From Spirochaetales bacterium (GTDB taxonomy: Bacteria; Spirochaetota; Spirochaetia; SZUA-6): a stretch of DNA of 64,000 bases. Within the stretch, counting starts at the first letter, position 1, and every line of letters starts with the position of its first letter. Made by a program: the position numbers and the translations under genes. The DNA lies in the NCBI GenBank assembly GCA_027021365.1, contig JALUUM010000027.1:1-64000 (forward strand). Direction: 5' to 3'. The notes beneath the pieces were generated by a model that did no database searches, was not told the origin of the DNA, and saw only the letters and a program-made list of their open reading frames with translations. This document shows, piece after piece, positions 40,412 to 49,356 of this stretch.

Positions 40412-42109
40412 TCAATCAATCAGGAAATCGAGGTCTATCTCGCCGGCTGCACATGGCATTTCGATGCCCCAGTTCTCCAAAACTGCAGGGTGTATCTCCC
40501 CGATTATCCCTATCTTTTTTCCTTTGAAAATCACATCCGCTGTTCTTCCCGGTATGAAACTGGGATGTTCGCCCTCCTCCAGGGAGTATTCCCTGGAGAG
40601 GTAATAGAATACTGCAGATAGATGATTGTTTACCTCATTGAATCCCGCTTCACTGTCCGATATGAGGAATGAGAGGTAGTTTTTCGTCTTGGTTCCATAG
40701 TTTTTTCCCTCATCCTTTACGGCAACCTTACCCAGCTCAAATATTCTGTGGGGATACAGGGCATTTCCGGAAATGGATTCGGATTCAAGTAGATTTGGAA
40801 TTATGGAGTTTCTTAGGATTTCGAAATTTTCTGTCATTGGATTTTCGATTTCGATTATATCATTCCCTCCAAGATTCATCTTTTCAACGAAGTCCTTTTT
40901 TGAACCGAGGTAGTTGTAAATCATCTCCTGGTAGCCCATCCCGATCATTATATCTCTGACACTACGGTTAAGTTTCTCGATCCTTGAGAGTCGCCCGACG
41001 GTAAAATCCTCCGGTAGCACAGGGTCGAAGCTTTCCATCCCCCTCGCTATGACGATTTCTTCAATTGCATCCACCGGGTGCATGAAATCATTTCTGTAAG
41101 GCGGAGGTATGACAACGATTGAATTTCCTTCGCGTCGGACGGTATTTCCCATTTTCTCTACCAGTTTCTCAGCCTCTTCAGCAGAGATCTCTATACCTAG
41201 TAATTTCTCCGCATATTTGATATCCAGCCTTGTTTCTTTCTGGAAGTAGTAAGGGGTCGTGATATTTCCTCCGTAGGGCGTTTTGTTGGGGTACTCAACC
41301 ATGACGGGTTTGATCCTGAAACCGGCATCCGCAAGATCGCAGGCAGCTATGGATGCGGCAAGGAGCAGCGAGTTTAGGTCCGTTCCTGTCATTTCGATGA
41401 ATAGTGAAGAATCGCCCGTCTTAACCGCTCCAAGCTCTGCACTGTTAATGATAGGCGGAAAACTCAAGACCTTGCCCTCATCGTCCGTGAGGAAGGGGTA
41501 TCTATCGAAGTTTCTGACGATCCAGCCAAACTCGATTCCCTTGGGATGCTTTTCCAGTATCTCCTTAAGATTCATCTTACTCTCCTCGCCGAGAGGAATG
41601 AACCTCGTCTCTACCGGATCCACCGCTTTGTAATGAACGGGGTATTTTATGAGATCAGCCCTGTACACCCCCATTGCAATGGAGCTCCTCTTTCTCCCGA
41701 AGTTCCAGCAGAGTTTCTCCTGTGATTGAATGAGGTCACGCAGCAGAGCATCGTCGATTCCCTTCCCGTCGGCCTGGAAGGCTGCAATGTAGGGTCTTAT
41801 ACTATTTACTGACGTATCTACGATTACTCTTCTCTCGCCATGTTCCTTTCTCTCTCTCGCGGTAGAGAGGAAACCATAGCTATACTTCTTCCCGGTCATA
41901 TAGATTGATAGTTGCCGAGCGAGGCCTGCTGTAGACCAGAGGTCCGGCCTGTTCGTATCATTCAGTTCAATCTTTATTACACCCTCTTCTTCACTGTAGT
42001 CGTCTATCTCTGCCTTTGCAGCAACGGCTATGCTTTCAAGTTCATCTATTTCGAGTGATTTGCCTAGAAAATGTGAAAACAGCTTCTCTTCTATTTCAAT
42101 CTTTGGCAT
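40412..42109 (-). CDS. pheT: Phenylalanyl-tRNA synthetase beta subunit, archaeal type
   Basis: Beta subunit of PheRS, 565 aa, much shorter than the roughly 800 aa bacterial form and lacking the N-terminal tRNA-binding and C-terminal anticodon-binding modules, hence archaeal/eukaryotic type. Typical pieces: FSHFLGKSLEIDELESIA, LNDTNRPDLWSTAGLARQL, TPYGGNITTPYYF and YRNDFMHPVDAIEEIVIARG. An AAGGAGAAAG Shine-Dalgarno lies before the ATG; pheS is 32 bp upstream. Confidence 0.95.
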   Translation of the reverse strand: MPKIEIEEKLFSHFLGKSLEIDELESIAVAAKAEIDDYSEEEGVIKIELNDTNRPDLWSTAGLARQLSIYMTGKKYSYGFLSTARERKEHGERRVIVDTSVNSIRPYIAAFQADGKGIDDALLRDLIQSQEKLCWNFGRKRSSIAMGVYRADLIKYPVHYKAVDPVETRFIPLGEESKMNLKEILEKHPKGIEFGWIVRNFDRYPFLTDDEGKVLSFPPIINSAELGAVKTGDSSLFIEMTGTDLNSLLLAASIAACDLADAGFRIKPVMVEYPNKTPYGGNITTPYYFQKETRLDIKYAEKLLGIEISAEEAEKLVEKMGNTVRREGNSIVVIPPPYRNDFMHPVDAIEEIVIARGMESFDPVLPEDFTVGRLSRIEKLNRSVRDIMIGMGYQEMIYNYLGSKKDFVEKMNLGGNDIIEIENPMTENFEILRNSIIPNLLESESISGNALYPHRIFELGKVAVKDEGKNYGTKTKNYLSFLISDSEAGFNEVNNHLSAVFYYLSREYSLEEGEHPSFIPGRTADVIFKGKKIGIIGEIHPAVLENWGIEMPCAAGEIDLDFLID

Positions 42110-42141
42110 TTATCTTTCTCCTTGCATCAATCATCAGGTCC

Positions 42142-43707
42142 TTACAGGTTGGATCTTTCCCTTCTCAAGCGCACCTCTTCTATGTCTTTGGAAAACAGTT
42201 CCCTTAAATCCTCAAGGCCGAGAGACATAAGGGCCATTCTGTCTATGCCAAGCCCCCAGGCTAGAACTGGAACCTTTATCCCAAGAGGTTCGGTAACCTC
42301 CGGCCTAAAGATACCCGAGCCACCCAGCTCGAACCACCCCAGAACGGGATGTTTTATATGCACTTCCACCGAGGGTTCGGTGAAGGGGAAGTAGCCGGGT
42401 ACGTATTTAACCTCTGTTGCCATTGCAACTTCTTCTGCAAACATCTTCAAAAGTCCGAGTAGAGTCCTTAGGTTGACCTCTTCACCCAGTACTATCCCTT
42501 CTGTCTGGTAGAAGTCGGCAAGGTGGGTTGCATCGACCTTGTCGTACCTGAAACACCTCACCACACCGAAGTACTTTCCCGGAATCTTTGCATGTGTGAG
42601 GGTCTTTGCGGATAGCACCGTACCGTGACTTCTCAGTATCAATCTTCTGGTAAAATCCCTGTCAAAAGAGTATTCCCATCCTTTGCTCCCCGTTTTCCAT
42701 CCATTCTCATGTGTTGCAGCGACCTGGTCGAGGTAAGGTTGTTCAATTTCTTTTGCGTGTGTTGGTTCCTTTACATAGTAGACATCGTGAATGTCCCTTG
42801 CCGAGTGAAACTGGGGCATATACAGCGCATCACAGTTCCAGAACTCAGTTTCTACCAGGGGTCCGTCGAATTCTTCGAAGCCGAGCGAAGTTAGTTTGTT
42901 TTTCAGTTTTTCCAGAAATGCCACATACGGATTCTTTCTTCCGAGAAGTACCCTGGAGGGAGGAATTTTGATATTGTACCTTCTAAAATTCTTGCCTTTC
43001 CATGTGCCATCTTTTAGCATTTCGGGTGTCAGGCTCCCAACCTCCTCACCCGTTATTCCCTCTCGTTTAAGTATTTTCTTTGCCGCCAATCCTTTCTCTG
43101 TAAGTTGATAGATAACATCCTCTCGTTCTATAACCCTGAAGACACCCTTCGACGAGGAGCGTTTTCTGCTCATCGTGGAAACGAGAGCCTTCTCTTTATC
43201 GTTCAAATCCTCATCAGTCAACTGTTTCGTTTCTGCCAGTTTGTCGAGGAGCGATCTTGTAAGCTCAAGGTCTACGGGTTTTCCTCTGCCGGATTCGGCT
43301 AAGCACACTTTCTTTTCCTGATCCATCTTGAGGAGGCCTTTCTGGGAGAGTTTTCCATAGGCAGATCCAACATCTCTGTTTTCGAGGCCGAGTTTGTTGG
43401 CTATATCGGGTAATCGCATTGGGCCTTCTTCCCCGATCAATTTTAATATCCTCTCTTCCGGAGTGCCCTTTGCCTGATATTCCTTTCCCAGTTCTGTCAA
43501 CTCATAGGAGATCCTCTTCGTTCTTCTTTTCTCTTCGATGAGGCCCTTGGAGGAAAGCCAGCTGAAGGCCTGATTACACTGTCCCTCGTTATAGGATAGC
43601 TCTCTTATCAGTTTCTCCTTTGTGATATCTTCACCCGGACCGGCACTTAAGAGGAGTTTTATTTCCAGGGGATGAAGCCCCTTCACAATCGATTCCAATT
43701 CCATCAT
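42142..43707 (-). CDS. pheS: Phenylalanyl-tRNA synthetase alpha subunit, archaeal type
   Basis: Catalytic subunit of PheRS, 521 aa from the ATG at 43707. The N-terminal half has winged-helix repeats (LLLSAGPGEDITKEKLIREL and similar) seen only in the archaeal/eukaryotic form. The class II core has GFEEFDGPLVETEFWNCDAL, motif 2 KYFGVVRCFRYDKVDATH and motif 3 PVLAWGLGIDRMALMSLGL. I chose 43707 because ATGATG there overlaps the stop of the LOR/SDH gene (ATGA) with GGAGAAA upstream; a longer frame exists but overlaps the neighbour. Confidence 0.95.
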   Translation of the reverse strand: MMELESIVKGLHPLEIKLLLSAGPGEDITKEKLIRELSYNEGQCNQAFSWLSSKGLIEEKRRTKRISYELTELGKEYQAKGTPEERILKLIGEEGPMRLPDIANKLGLENRDVGSAYGKLSQKGLLKMDQEKKVCLAESGRGKPVDLELTRSLLDKLAETKQLTDEDLNDKEKALVSTMSRKRSSSKGVFRVIEREDVIYQLTEKGLAAKKILKREGITGEEVGSLTPEMLKDGTWKGKNFRRYNIKIPPSRVLLGRKNPYVAFLEKLKNKLTSLGFEEFDGPLVETEFWNCDALYMPQFHSARDIHDVYYVKEPTHAKEIEQPYLDQVAATHENGWKTGSKGWEYSFDRDFTRRLILRSHGTVLSAKTLTHAKIPGKYFGVVRCFRYDKVDATHLADFYQTEGIVLGEEVNLRTLLGLLKMFAEEVAMATEVKYVPGYFPFTEPSVEVHIKHPVLGWFELGGSGIFRPEVTEPLGIKVPVLAWGLGIDRMALMSLGLEDLRELFSKDIEEVRLRRERSNL

Positions 43708-44936
43708 ATTTTCTCCGTTTCTATACCTGTCAATTTCTCTGCCAGCGATCTTAAAAAAAGCCCCACATCGGTGACTATTCCAATTGTCTGGGCAGAACCC
43801 CTGTCTGCTAGCTTTGTTACCACTGCCGGGTTTATATCTATGCATATCGTTCTTACCCATGAGGGAAGCATATTGCCCGTCGCAATGGAGTGTAGCATTG
43901 TGGACAACATTATAACGATTGATACTCCTTTAATTATTTCCTGGTACTTTTCCTGAGCTTCCACTATGTCGGTGATAGTTTCAGGTAACGGCCCGTCGTC
44001 CCGCAGTGAACCTGCGAGGGCGAATGGTATACCTCTCTTTATCGTTTCATACATGACACCTGAATTGATCACTCCCGCCTGGATAGTCCTTTCTATGGAT
44101 CCGTAGTGGTAAACCCTGTTTATTGCTCTCATGTGGTTCCTGTGACCCTCGTAGGTAGGCCTTCCGGTTTTTAAGTCTACCCCCAGAGAGGTACCGAAGA
44201 GCACGGATTCTATATCATGTACTGCAAGTGCATTGCCAGAGAGTAGTCCATCGATATAGCCCTCCCTTATAAGGGTCGCAAGCGCGGGACCACCGCCGGT
44301 ATGTATAACTACAGGTCCTGCCACGGCAACAATCTTACCGCCATTTCGCTTTACTCGTCTGAATTCTTCCGCTATCTTGTCGACTGCAACTTCGACACTT
44401 CTCTCCGAAGAGACGTCATTCATCATAAAGCCGAATTCACCGCTCTCCCTGTCACGAAAGGGGGGGATCAATCTTACCGATTGTGATGTACAAACGATTC
44501 TGTCATCCTTCTTTACTTCTCTGAGCTTCTTACATACGGGGCCCTCTTTCTCTATCACGATAACCCCGTCCATTCTCTGGTTTTTCACCTCGTGCCATTT
44601 CCCATCGTAGTAGACGAGGGTCCTGTGGTTGGTTGTGGAGTAGAAATCGTCTGGAACACATGAATCCGCCGGTGAACGCTTTATTATCGCCTCTTTAAAG
44701 GTCTTTTCAAAACACCCCAGGTTGACAAGCTGAGCTGTCAGTGATTCGAGTTTTTCACCGCTTTCACATTTAACGGTAAGCTCGAGGTGGGAGGTTTCCA
44801 GATTGGTTTTTCCCATCCGAAAATCCAGGATGTCGTATTCTGCCCCCTCTTCGACGATCAGATTGAGAATCCTCGTTAGAATTCCAGAATCTATTAGATG
44901 ACCCTCTGAAACAAAATCTCTCGTATATTTTTCCAT
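43704..44936 (-). CDS. LOR/SDH-domain protein (TIGR00300 type), probable ornithine cyclodeaminase
   Basis: Protein with the LOR/SDH bifunctional-enzyme conserved region, 410 aa. Visible: IVAVAGPVVIHTGGGPALAT, GLLSGNALAVHDIESVLFGT, EGHRNHMRAINRVYHYGSIE and the nucleotide-binding-like ICIDINPAVVTKLADRGSAQ. An archaeal homologue acts as an NAD-dependent ornithine cyclodeaminase, and the same module is the C-terminal half of cyanobacterial arginine dihydrolase-type proteins; I infer ornithine to proline here. Second gene of the HD-LOR-pheS-pheT operon; a GGAG Shine-Dalgarno precedes the ATG. Confidence 0.8.
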   Translation of the reverse strand: MEKYTRDFVSEGHLIDSGILTRILNLIVEEGAEYDILDFRMGKTNLETSHLELTVKCESGEKLESLTAQLVNLGCFEKTFKEAIIKRSPADSCVPDDFYSTTNHRTLVYYDGKWHEVKNQRMDGVIVIEKEGPVCKKLREVKKDDRIVCTSQSVRLIPPFRDRESGEFGFMMNDVSSERSVEVAVDKIAEEFRRVKRNGGKIVAVAGPVVIHTGGGPALATLIREGYIDGLLSGNALAVHDIESVLFGTSLGVDLKTGRPTYEGHRNHMRAINRVYHYGSIERTIQAGVINSGVMYETIKRGIPFALAGSLRDDGPLPETITDIVEAQEKYQEIIKGVSIVIMLSTMLHSIATGNMLPSWVRTICIDINPAVVTKLADRGSAQTIGIVTDVGLFLRSLAEKLTGIETEKI

Positions 44937-44970
44937 TTGATTATCTCCGGAAGTATTTATCCGACGATTG

Positions 44971-45525
44971 TCAGAGTTTCAATTCTTTTTCAAACTGGGA
45001 AACCGCTTCTTTGAAGAAAGCTATCTTACTATCTGCAAGTTTCTTGCTGCTCTCGAAGTAGAATTTATCCGTATAGGATAACCATTTCTTCAGGTTATCA
45101 AGTACTTCACCCATTGTCTTCATGTGATGCCAGAGAAATGCCCCTATGGATAACCTCGAGAACCCAATTGCACCAAGGCTGTCGATGAAATTTGCATCGT
45201 GAAGGAGTTTTCCCTCTGTATTTGACGGTTCCTCACAACAGTCGGGCATGTGATTGAGAATTGCAAGGTAGACTTCATTAATTTTTGCCGAAGGGAAACC
45301 CGTTTCTACGAGAATAACTCTTGCCTTTTCCGCGGAGCTCTTGGGATGTCCTACAGCCATCTCTATATCATGAAGAAAACATGCTGCGTGAAGTATCTCA
45401 TCATCGTACTCGACTTGCTCACCTATCTTTCTTGCCAGATGATATACCCTGTATGAATGCTCATATCCGGAGGCTAGTCTTCCCGATGTAAGGTCTTTTG
45501 CGTATTGCTGTATAAGTTTTTTCAT
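44971..45525 (-). CDS. HD domain protein (phosphohydrolase)
   Basis: HD-superfamily metal-dependent phosphohydrolase, 184 aa. Metal ligands are seen in SYRVYHLARKIGEQ, LHAACFLHDIEMAVGHP (HD pair) and LLHDANFIDSLGA. The substrate cannot be told. Operon-first gene: promoter TTGATT-17-TATACT ends 8 nt before the ATG and there is no Shine-Dalgarno, so leaderless. It is divergent from the GGDEF gene. Confidence 0.88.
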   Translation of the reverse strand: MKKLIQQYAKDLTSGRLASGYEHSYRVYHLARKIGEQVEYDDEILHAACFLHDIEMAVGHPKSSAEKARVILVETGFPSAKINEVYLAILNHMPDCCEEPSNTEGKLLHDANFIDSLGAIGFSRLSIGAFLWHHMKTMGEVLDNLKKWLSYTDKFYFESSKKLADSKIAFFKEAVSQFEKELKL

Positions 45526-45533
45526 ATCGTAAG

Positions 45534-45562
45534 AGTATAGTTTTATTGATGTATAAAATCAA
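45534..45562 (-). promoter_or_regulatory. Promoter candidate for HD-LOR-pheS-pheT (leaderless)
   Basis: Minus strand TTGATT (45557-45562), 17-bp spacer, TATACT (45534-45539), then 8 nt to the ATG at 45525. Confidence 0.6.
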
Positions 45563-45588
45563 GACAGGTGAAAAGCTTTATCTTCTTC

Positions 45589-45617
45589 TTGGCAATCGTA
45601 TGATTGATTGGTATAAT
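45589..45617 (+). promoter_or_regulatory. Promoter candidate for the GGDEF gene (leaderless)
   Basis: TTGGCA (45589-45594), 17-bp spacer, TATAAT (45612-45617). The ATG at 45628 lies 10 nt after the -10 box. Confidence 0.65.
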
Positions 45618-45627
45618 GCCCAAAAGT

Positions 45628-46668
45628 ATGAGTGATACCACATATGAGCTCAACAATATTTCTCTTTCCCAGGAGAATCAGGATCTAAAAGAGATAATAG
45701 AGATTGCCATACAGATAACGGCAGATCTCGACGTAACGAATATTCTTAAGAATGTCGTCTGGAGTATAGTGGCAAAATTTCAAACTGCAAGTTTGACCTT
45801 TGTTTTTCCCGTTGAAGACGAAGAAAATGATACGAGGCTCGTTCATTATGAAGGTTTCAAACAGAAGGATATTTCACTGGATATATCCTCATCTTCATTG
45901 ATATCGTACTTCGAGAGAGTGGAGTTCAACGAGATAAGGTTCAAGGATTTCAAGGAGAACTTTCCGGACAGCAGGGTTTCAAAGGAGATCGAAAGGCTGA
46001 ACATAGATTACCTTGTTCCGTTGAAAACGGATAAGGGAATAACCGGTATATTGCTTCTTCCCGTAAAGGGCAACAGAAAGGAGTACACTCTTCTCGAGAT
46101 GCAGTATATATCGAGGATTGTAAGGTTTGCCGCTATTGCATTGGAGAATGCAAACCTCTATCATCAGGCAACTACAGACAGGATGACCAAACTCTACTCA
46201 CACCACTTTTTTGAAAAGACTCTGGATGATGAAATAGCCAGGTCGAGACGGTATGGGAAAACCTTTGTTCTCATAATGTTTGATATAGACCATTTCAAGA
46301 ATTTCAACGATACTTATGGACATCTTCAGGGCGATATTATTATAAAAGAGATAGCCAAACTGCTACTTAAATCGATAAGACAGATAGATTTTGCAGCAAG
46401 ATATGGCGGGGAGGAATTTGCCGTAATCCTCCCGGAAGTTGATATCGACGGTGGTGCCGTGGTTGCAGAGAGGATAAGAAAGACCATAGCTGCACATCCC
46501 TTTCCCGGTAATGGCAAACCCCTTCATGTTACCGTTTCATTGGGCGTTGCCGAGTATGATCCAGAAAGGATTCACTCTGTCTCTCAGATGATAGGCGAGG
46601 CTGACAAGGCCCTGTACGAATCCAAGGAAAACGGCAGAAACAGGGTAACCCTGTCCAGAAAGAAATAA
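45628..46668 (+). CDS. GAF-GGDEF diguanylate cyclase
   Basis: Soluble c-di-GMP synthase, 346 aa. A GAF-type sensor at about 30-175 precedes a GGDEF domain with the active-site RYGGEEFAVILPEVD near 260 and the substrate-binding DIDHFKNFNDTYGH near 218. Both core motifs are intact, so it should be active; an RxxD inhibitory site is not evident. I chose ATG 45628 (MSDTTYEL) because the -10 box TATAAT covers 45612-45617; upstream in-frame starts (45604, 45616) would lie in the promoter. Confidence 0.9.
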   Translation: MSDTTYELNNISLSQENQDLKEIIEIAIQITADLDVTNILKNVVWSIVAKFQTASLTFVFPVEDEENDTRLVHYEGFKQKDISLDISSSSLISYFERVEFNEIRFKDFKENFPDSRVSKEIERLNIDYLVPLKTDKGITGILLLPVKGNRKEYTLLEMQYISRIVRFAAIALENANLYHQATTDRMTKLYSHHFFEKTLDDEIARSRRYGKTFVLIMFDIDHFKNFNDTYGHLQGDIIIKEIAKLLLKSIRQIDFAARYGGEEFAVILPEVDIDGGAVVAERIRKTIAAHPFPGNGKPLHVTVSLGVAEYDPERIHSVSQMIGEADKALYESKENGRNRVTLSRKK

Positions 46669-46669
46669 C

Positions 46670-46698
46670 TTGACTTTTTTCCTGACTGTTATTATCTA
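46670..46698 (+). promoter_or_regulatory. Promoter candidate for the transglycosylase gene
   Basis: TTGACT (46670-46675), 17-bp spacer, TATCTA (46693-46698); leader of about 18 nt to the ATG at 46723. Confidence 0.45.
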
Positions 46699-46722
46699 AT
46701 TTCTCTTGCAAGAGATAAAAAA

Positions 46723-47391
46723 ATGAGACACATCGATAAACTGGTACTCATAGCGATTCTTCCCATTATTTTCACGACCTGCGGTTTAAAACAAGGCAGG
46801 GATGAGAGTAGTTCTGCATTCGATTCTGCCCCGAGGAAGTTCTATCAGCTTGTCATTCCCGATGATGTGGACCCTGGTCTGTACCTCTACAGGAGAGATG
46901 ATACGAGGAGATTGGTGGTAGATTTTTACAGTGAAGTTACCGGTTCAGAGAGGGTGGCTGAAGCAATACTCAAATACTCCGATTTGAGGGATATTCCCCT
47001 GCCGCTTAGCTTTGCACTTGCCTGGGTAGAAAGCCGTTACAACACAAAGGCGGTGAATTTCAACAGGGGTTCCGTGGACAGGGGGCTTTTCCAGTTGAAT
47101 TCCAAGAGCTTCAGGTTCTTGAAGGAGAAGGATTTCTTTGATCCGGAAACAAATGCAAGGTACGGAACGGCGCACCTTCGCTTTTGTCTGGACAGGGGAG
47201 AAAATGAAATTGTAGCCCTGGCAATGTACAATGCAGGTACTGTAGGCGTGAAAACCGGAACTCCTTTGAGTACACTCAAATACGTTGCCAAAGTGGAAGA
47301 ATACAAGGACTATCTCGATTCTCGATTCAGAAAAGAGGTATTAGGTGAGGGCTCACTTGTTCTTTCAACCCCTGCAGACGGGGACTCTTAG
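46723..47391 (+). CDS. Lytic transglycosylase (SLT) lipoprotein
   Basis: Peptidoglycan lytic transglycosylase, 222 aa, with a lipoprotein-like start (LILPIIFTTCG region, Cys near residue 20). Catalytic Glu is in FALAWVESRYNTKAVN near 108, followed by GLFQLNSKSFRFL and the late VALAMYNAGTVG. Probably acts on the murein sacculus from the membrane. Confidence 0.9.
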   Translation: MRHIDKLVLIAILPIIFTTCGLKQGRDESSSAFDSAPRKFYQLVIPDDVDPGLYLYRRDDTRRLVVDFYSEVTGSERVAEAILKYSDLRDIPLPLSFALAWVESRYNTKAVNFNRGSVDRGLFQLNSKSFRFLKEKDFFDPETNARYGTAHLRFCLDRGENEIVALAMYNAGTVGVKTGTPLSTLKYVAKVEEYKDYLDSRFRKEVLGEGSLVLSTPADGDS

Positions 47392-47417
47392 TAGAACTCA
47401 CGAATTACCGCGGAATC

Positions 47418-47446
47418 TTGACATTATCATACCTGCATATTAGTTT
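47418..47446 (+). promoter_or_regulatory. Promoter candidate for the DAHPS-PDT gene (leaderless)
   Basis: TTGACA (47418-47423), 17-bp spacer, TAGTTT (47441-47446), then 6 nt to the ATG at 47453; no Shine-Dalgarno. Confidence 0.5.
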
Positions 47447-47452
47447 CCTCAT

Positions 47453-49354
47453 ATGGTTATCGTTCTCGAACATGGAATAAAGGAATCGGACAAGAAGAAT
47501 CTGAAGGAATTTCTCCAATCCAAGGGTTTCAAGGTAAAGGAAATCGTCGGTGAAGAGGAGACTATCTTTGGTGCAGTAGGGATAAAGCCAATCGATATCA
47601 GGGAAGTGGAAATTCTACCGGGTGTTTTGCGTGTAATACCGATAACCAAGCCCTATAAACTTGCGTCGAGAGAGTTTAAAAAGGATGATACCGTGGTCAA
47701 TGTCGGCCCTGTAAAGATAGGTGGTCAGCGCATAGTTGTCATGGCGGGGCCCTGCTCCGTTGAATCGAGGGAGCAGATTATACAAACTGCAAGGCTGGTA
47801 AAGGAATCCGGAGCGGTAATCCTTAGGGGCGGTGCATTTAAGCCAAGAACATCCCCATACTCCTTTCAGGGACTCGGACTGAAGGGAATCGAGTATTTAA
47901 AGGAAGCTTCCGAAATCACAGGGATGCCCGTAGTTACGGAAATCATATCGACAGACCATATTGGTGTTTTCAAAGAGTATGTGGACATAATACAGATCGG
48001 TGCAAGGAACATGCAAAACTTCGAGCTCTTGAAGAGAGTGGGAGAGATTGGAAAACCCGTTCTTCTTAAGCGTGGCCTTGCGGCAACCATTCAGGATCTT
48101 TTGATGTCGGCCGAATACCTCCTTGCAAATGGTACCGATTCGGTTATCCTCTGTGAGAGAGGAATCAGGACCTTCGAGACCTATACGAGAAACACACTGG
48201 ACCTCTCTGCGATTCCCGTTGTAAAGAAACTAAGTCATCTGCCCATTATAGTGGACCCGAGCCATGGAACCGGTATAAGGGCGAAGGTGCCACCCATGGC
48301 TCTGGCGGCGGTCTCTGCGGGTGCAGACGGGATAATGGTAGAGGTACATCCCAACCCGGAAAAAGCTTTTTCCGATGGTCCTCAATCTCTCTATCCCGAA
48401 CAATTCGAAAAGTTGATGCGTGACATCGAGGCACTTGCCCCGGTATTGAAAAAGGAAGTTTACAGGCTCCCCGAGTACACGACCGAGACCTATACCCTTA
48501 AAAAGAGGGAAGAGGGCAAACCCATCGAGGGAGGGTTACTGAAGGTTGCCTTTCAGGGTGAAAAGGGTGCCTACAGCGAGAGGGCAATACATTCCTACTT
48601 CCAGAATGAGGTGGAGGCCATTGCCTTTCAATCTTTCAGGAGGGTTTTTGATGCGGTACTGGATGGCAGTGTCGATTACGGCGTGATACCCTTGGAAAAC
48701 TCCCTGGCAGGTTCCATTCACAGAAACTATGATCTGTTACTACAGTATCCCGATATAAAGATCGTGGGAGAGAAAACAATAAGGATAATTCATAGCCTCA
48801 TAGGACTTCCCGGTGCAGACATAACCGATATAAAGAGGGTCTATTCACACCCACAGGGCCTGGCACAGTGTGAGGGTTTCCTCTCCGCACATCCTGAATG
48901 GGAACAGGTTCCTTTCTACGATACTGCCGGTTCTGTAGCCTTCATAGCCAGAGAGGGGAAGAGGGAAAATGCCGCCATAGCAAGTTCGGAGGCTGCCGGG
49001 GTGTATGGCATGAAGGTAATTAAGGAAGGAATAGAGAACATCTCACAGAACTATACGAGGTTTGCCGTAATAGCACTGGAGGGGAGATTCAAGGTCGTTT
49101 CACCGAACAAGGCCTCCTTCGTGATATCGACGATGGACAAACCGGGTGCCCTCTACCTTACTCTGAAGGCTTTGGCGGACAGGCAGCTGAATATGAAAAA
49201 GCTGGAATCACGGCCCTTTCCCGGGAAACCATGGGAGTACATGTTCTATATCGATATCGATGTCCCCTCGGAAAGGGAAATCTTTGATGAAGCAATGGAG
49301 GAGATAAAAAAATCCACCGATTACTTCAGAATCCTTGGTTTTTACAGGGTATAG
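47453..49354 (+). CDS. Fused DAHP synthase and prephenate dehydratase
   Basis: Single 633-aa protein joining the first enzyme of the shikimate pathway and the prephenate dehydratase of phenylalanine synthesis. Residues about 1-70 are a ferredoxin-like regulatory domain as in Thermotoga-type DAHP synthase; about 75-340 is type I-beta DAHPS ([52 protein letters not shown]). After a short linker, about 362-545 is PDT ([43 protein letters not shown] with the Thr-Arg-Phe motif), and about 555-633 an ACT domain with KPGALY and ESRP, the Phe-binding motifs. Chorismate mutase is absent. The fusion would let phenylalanine sense both ends of the pathway. Confidence 0.95.
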   Translation: MVIVLEHGIKESDKKNLKEFLQSKGFKVKEIVGEEETIFGAVGIKPIDIREVEILPGVLRVIPITKPYKLASREFKKDDTVVNVGPVKIGGQRIVVMAGPCSVESREQIIQTARLVKESGAVILRGGAFKPRTSPYSFQGLGLKGIEYLKEASEITGMPVVTEIISTDHIGVFKEYVDIIQIGARNMQNFELLKRVGEIGKPVLLKRGLAATIQDLLMSAEYLLANGTDSVILCERGIRTFETYTRNTLDLSAIPVVKKLSHLPIIVDPSHGTGIRAKVPPMALAAVSAGADGIMVEVHPNPEKAFSDGPQSLYPEQFEKLMRDIEALAPVLKKEVYRLPEYTTETYTLKKREEGKPIEGGLLKVAFQGEKGAYSERAIHSYFQNEVEAIAFQSFRRVFDAVLDGSVDYGVIPLENSLAGSIHRNYDLLLQYPDIKIVGEKTIRIIHSLIGLPGADITDIKRVYSHPQGLAQCEGFLSAHPEWEQVPFYDTAGSVAFIAREGKRENAAIASSEAAGVYGMKVIKEGIENISQNYTRFAVIALEGRFKVVSPNKASFVISTMDKPGALYLTLKALADRQLNMKKLESRPFPGKPWEYMFYIDIDVPSEREIFDEAMEEIKKSTDYFRILGFYRV

Positions 49355-49356
49355 AA

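Noticed and set aside
43708..43860. Longer pheS frame starting upstream of 43707
   Set aside because: It lies inside the LOR/SDH gene; ATG 43707 has a Shine-Dalgarno and an ATGA overlap, and the extra residues match nothing in PheS.
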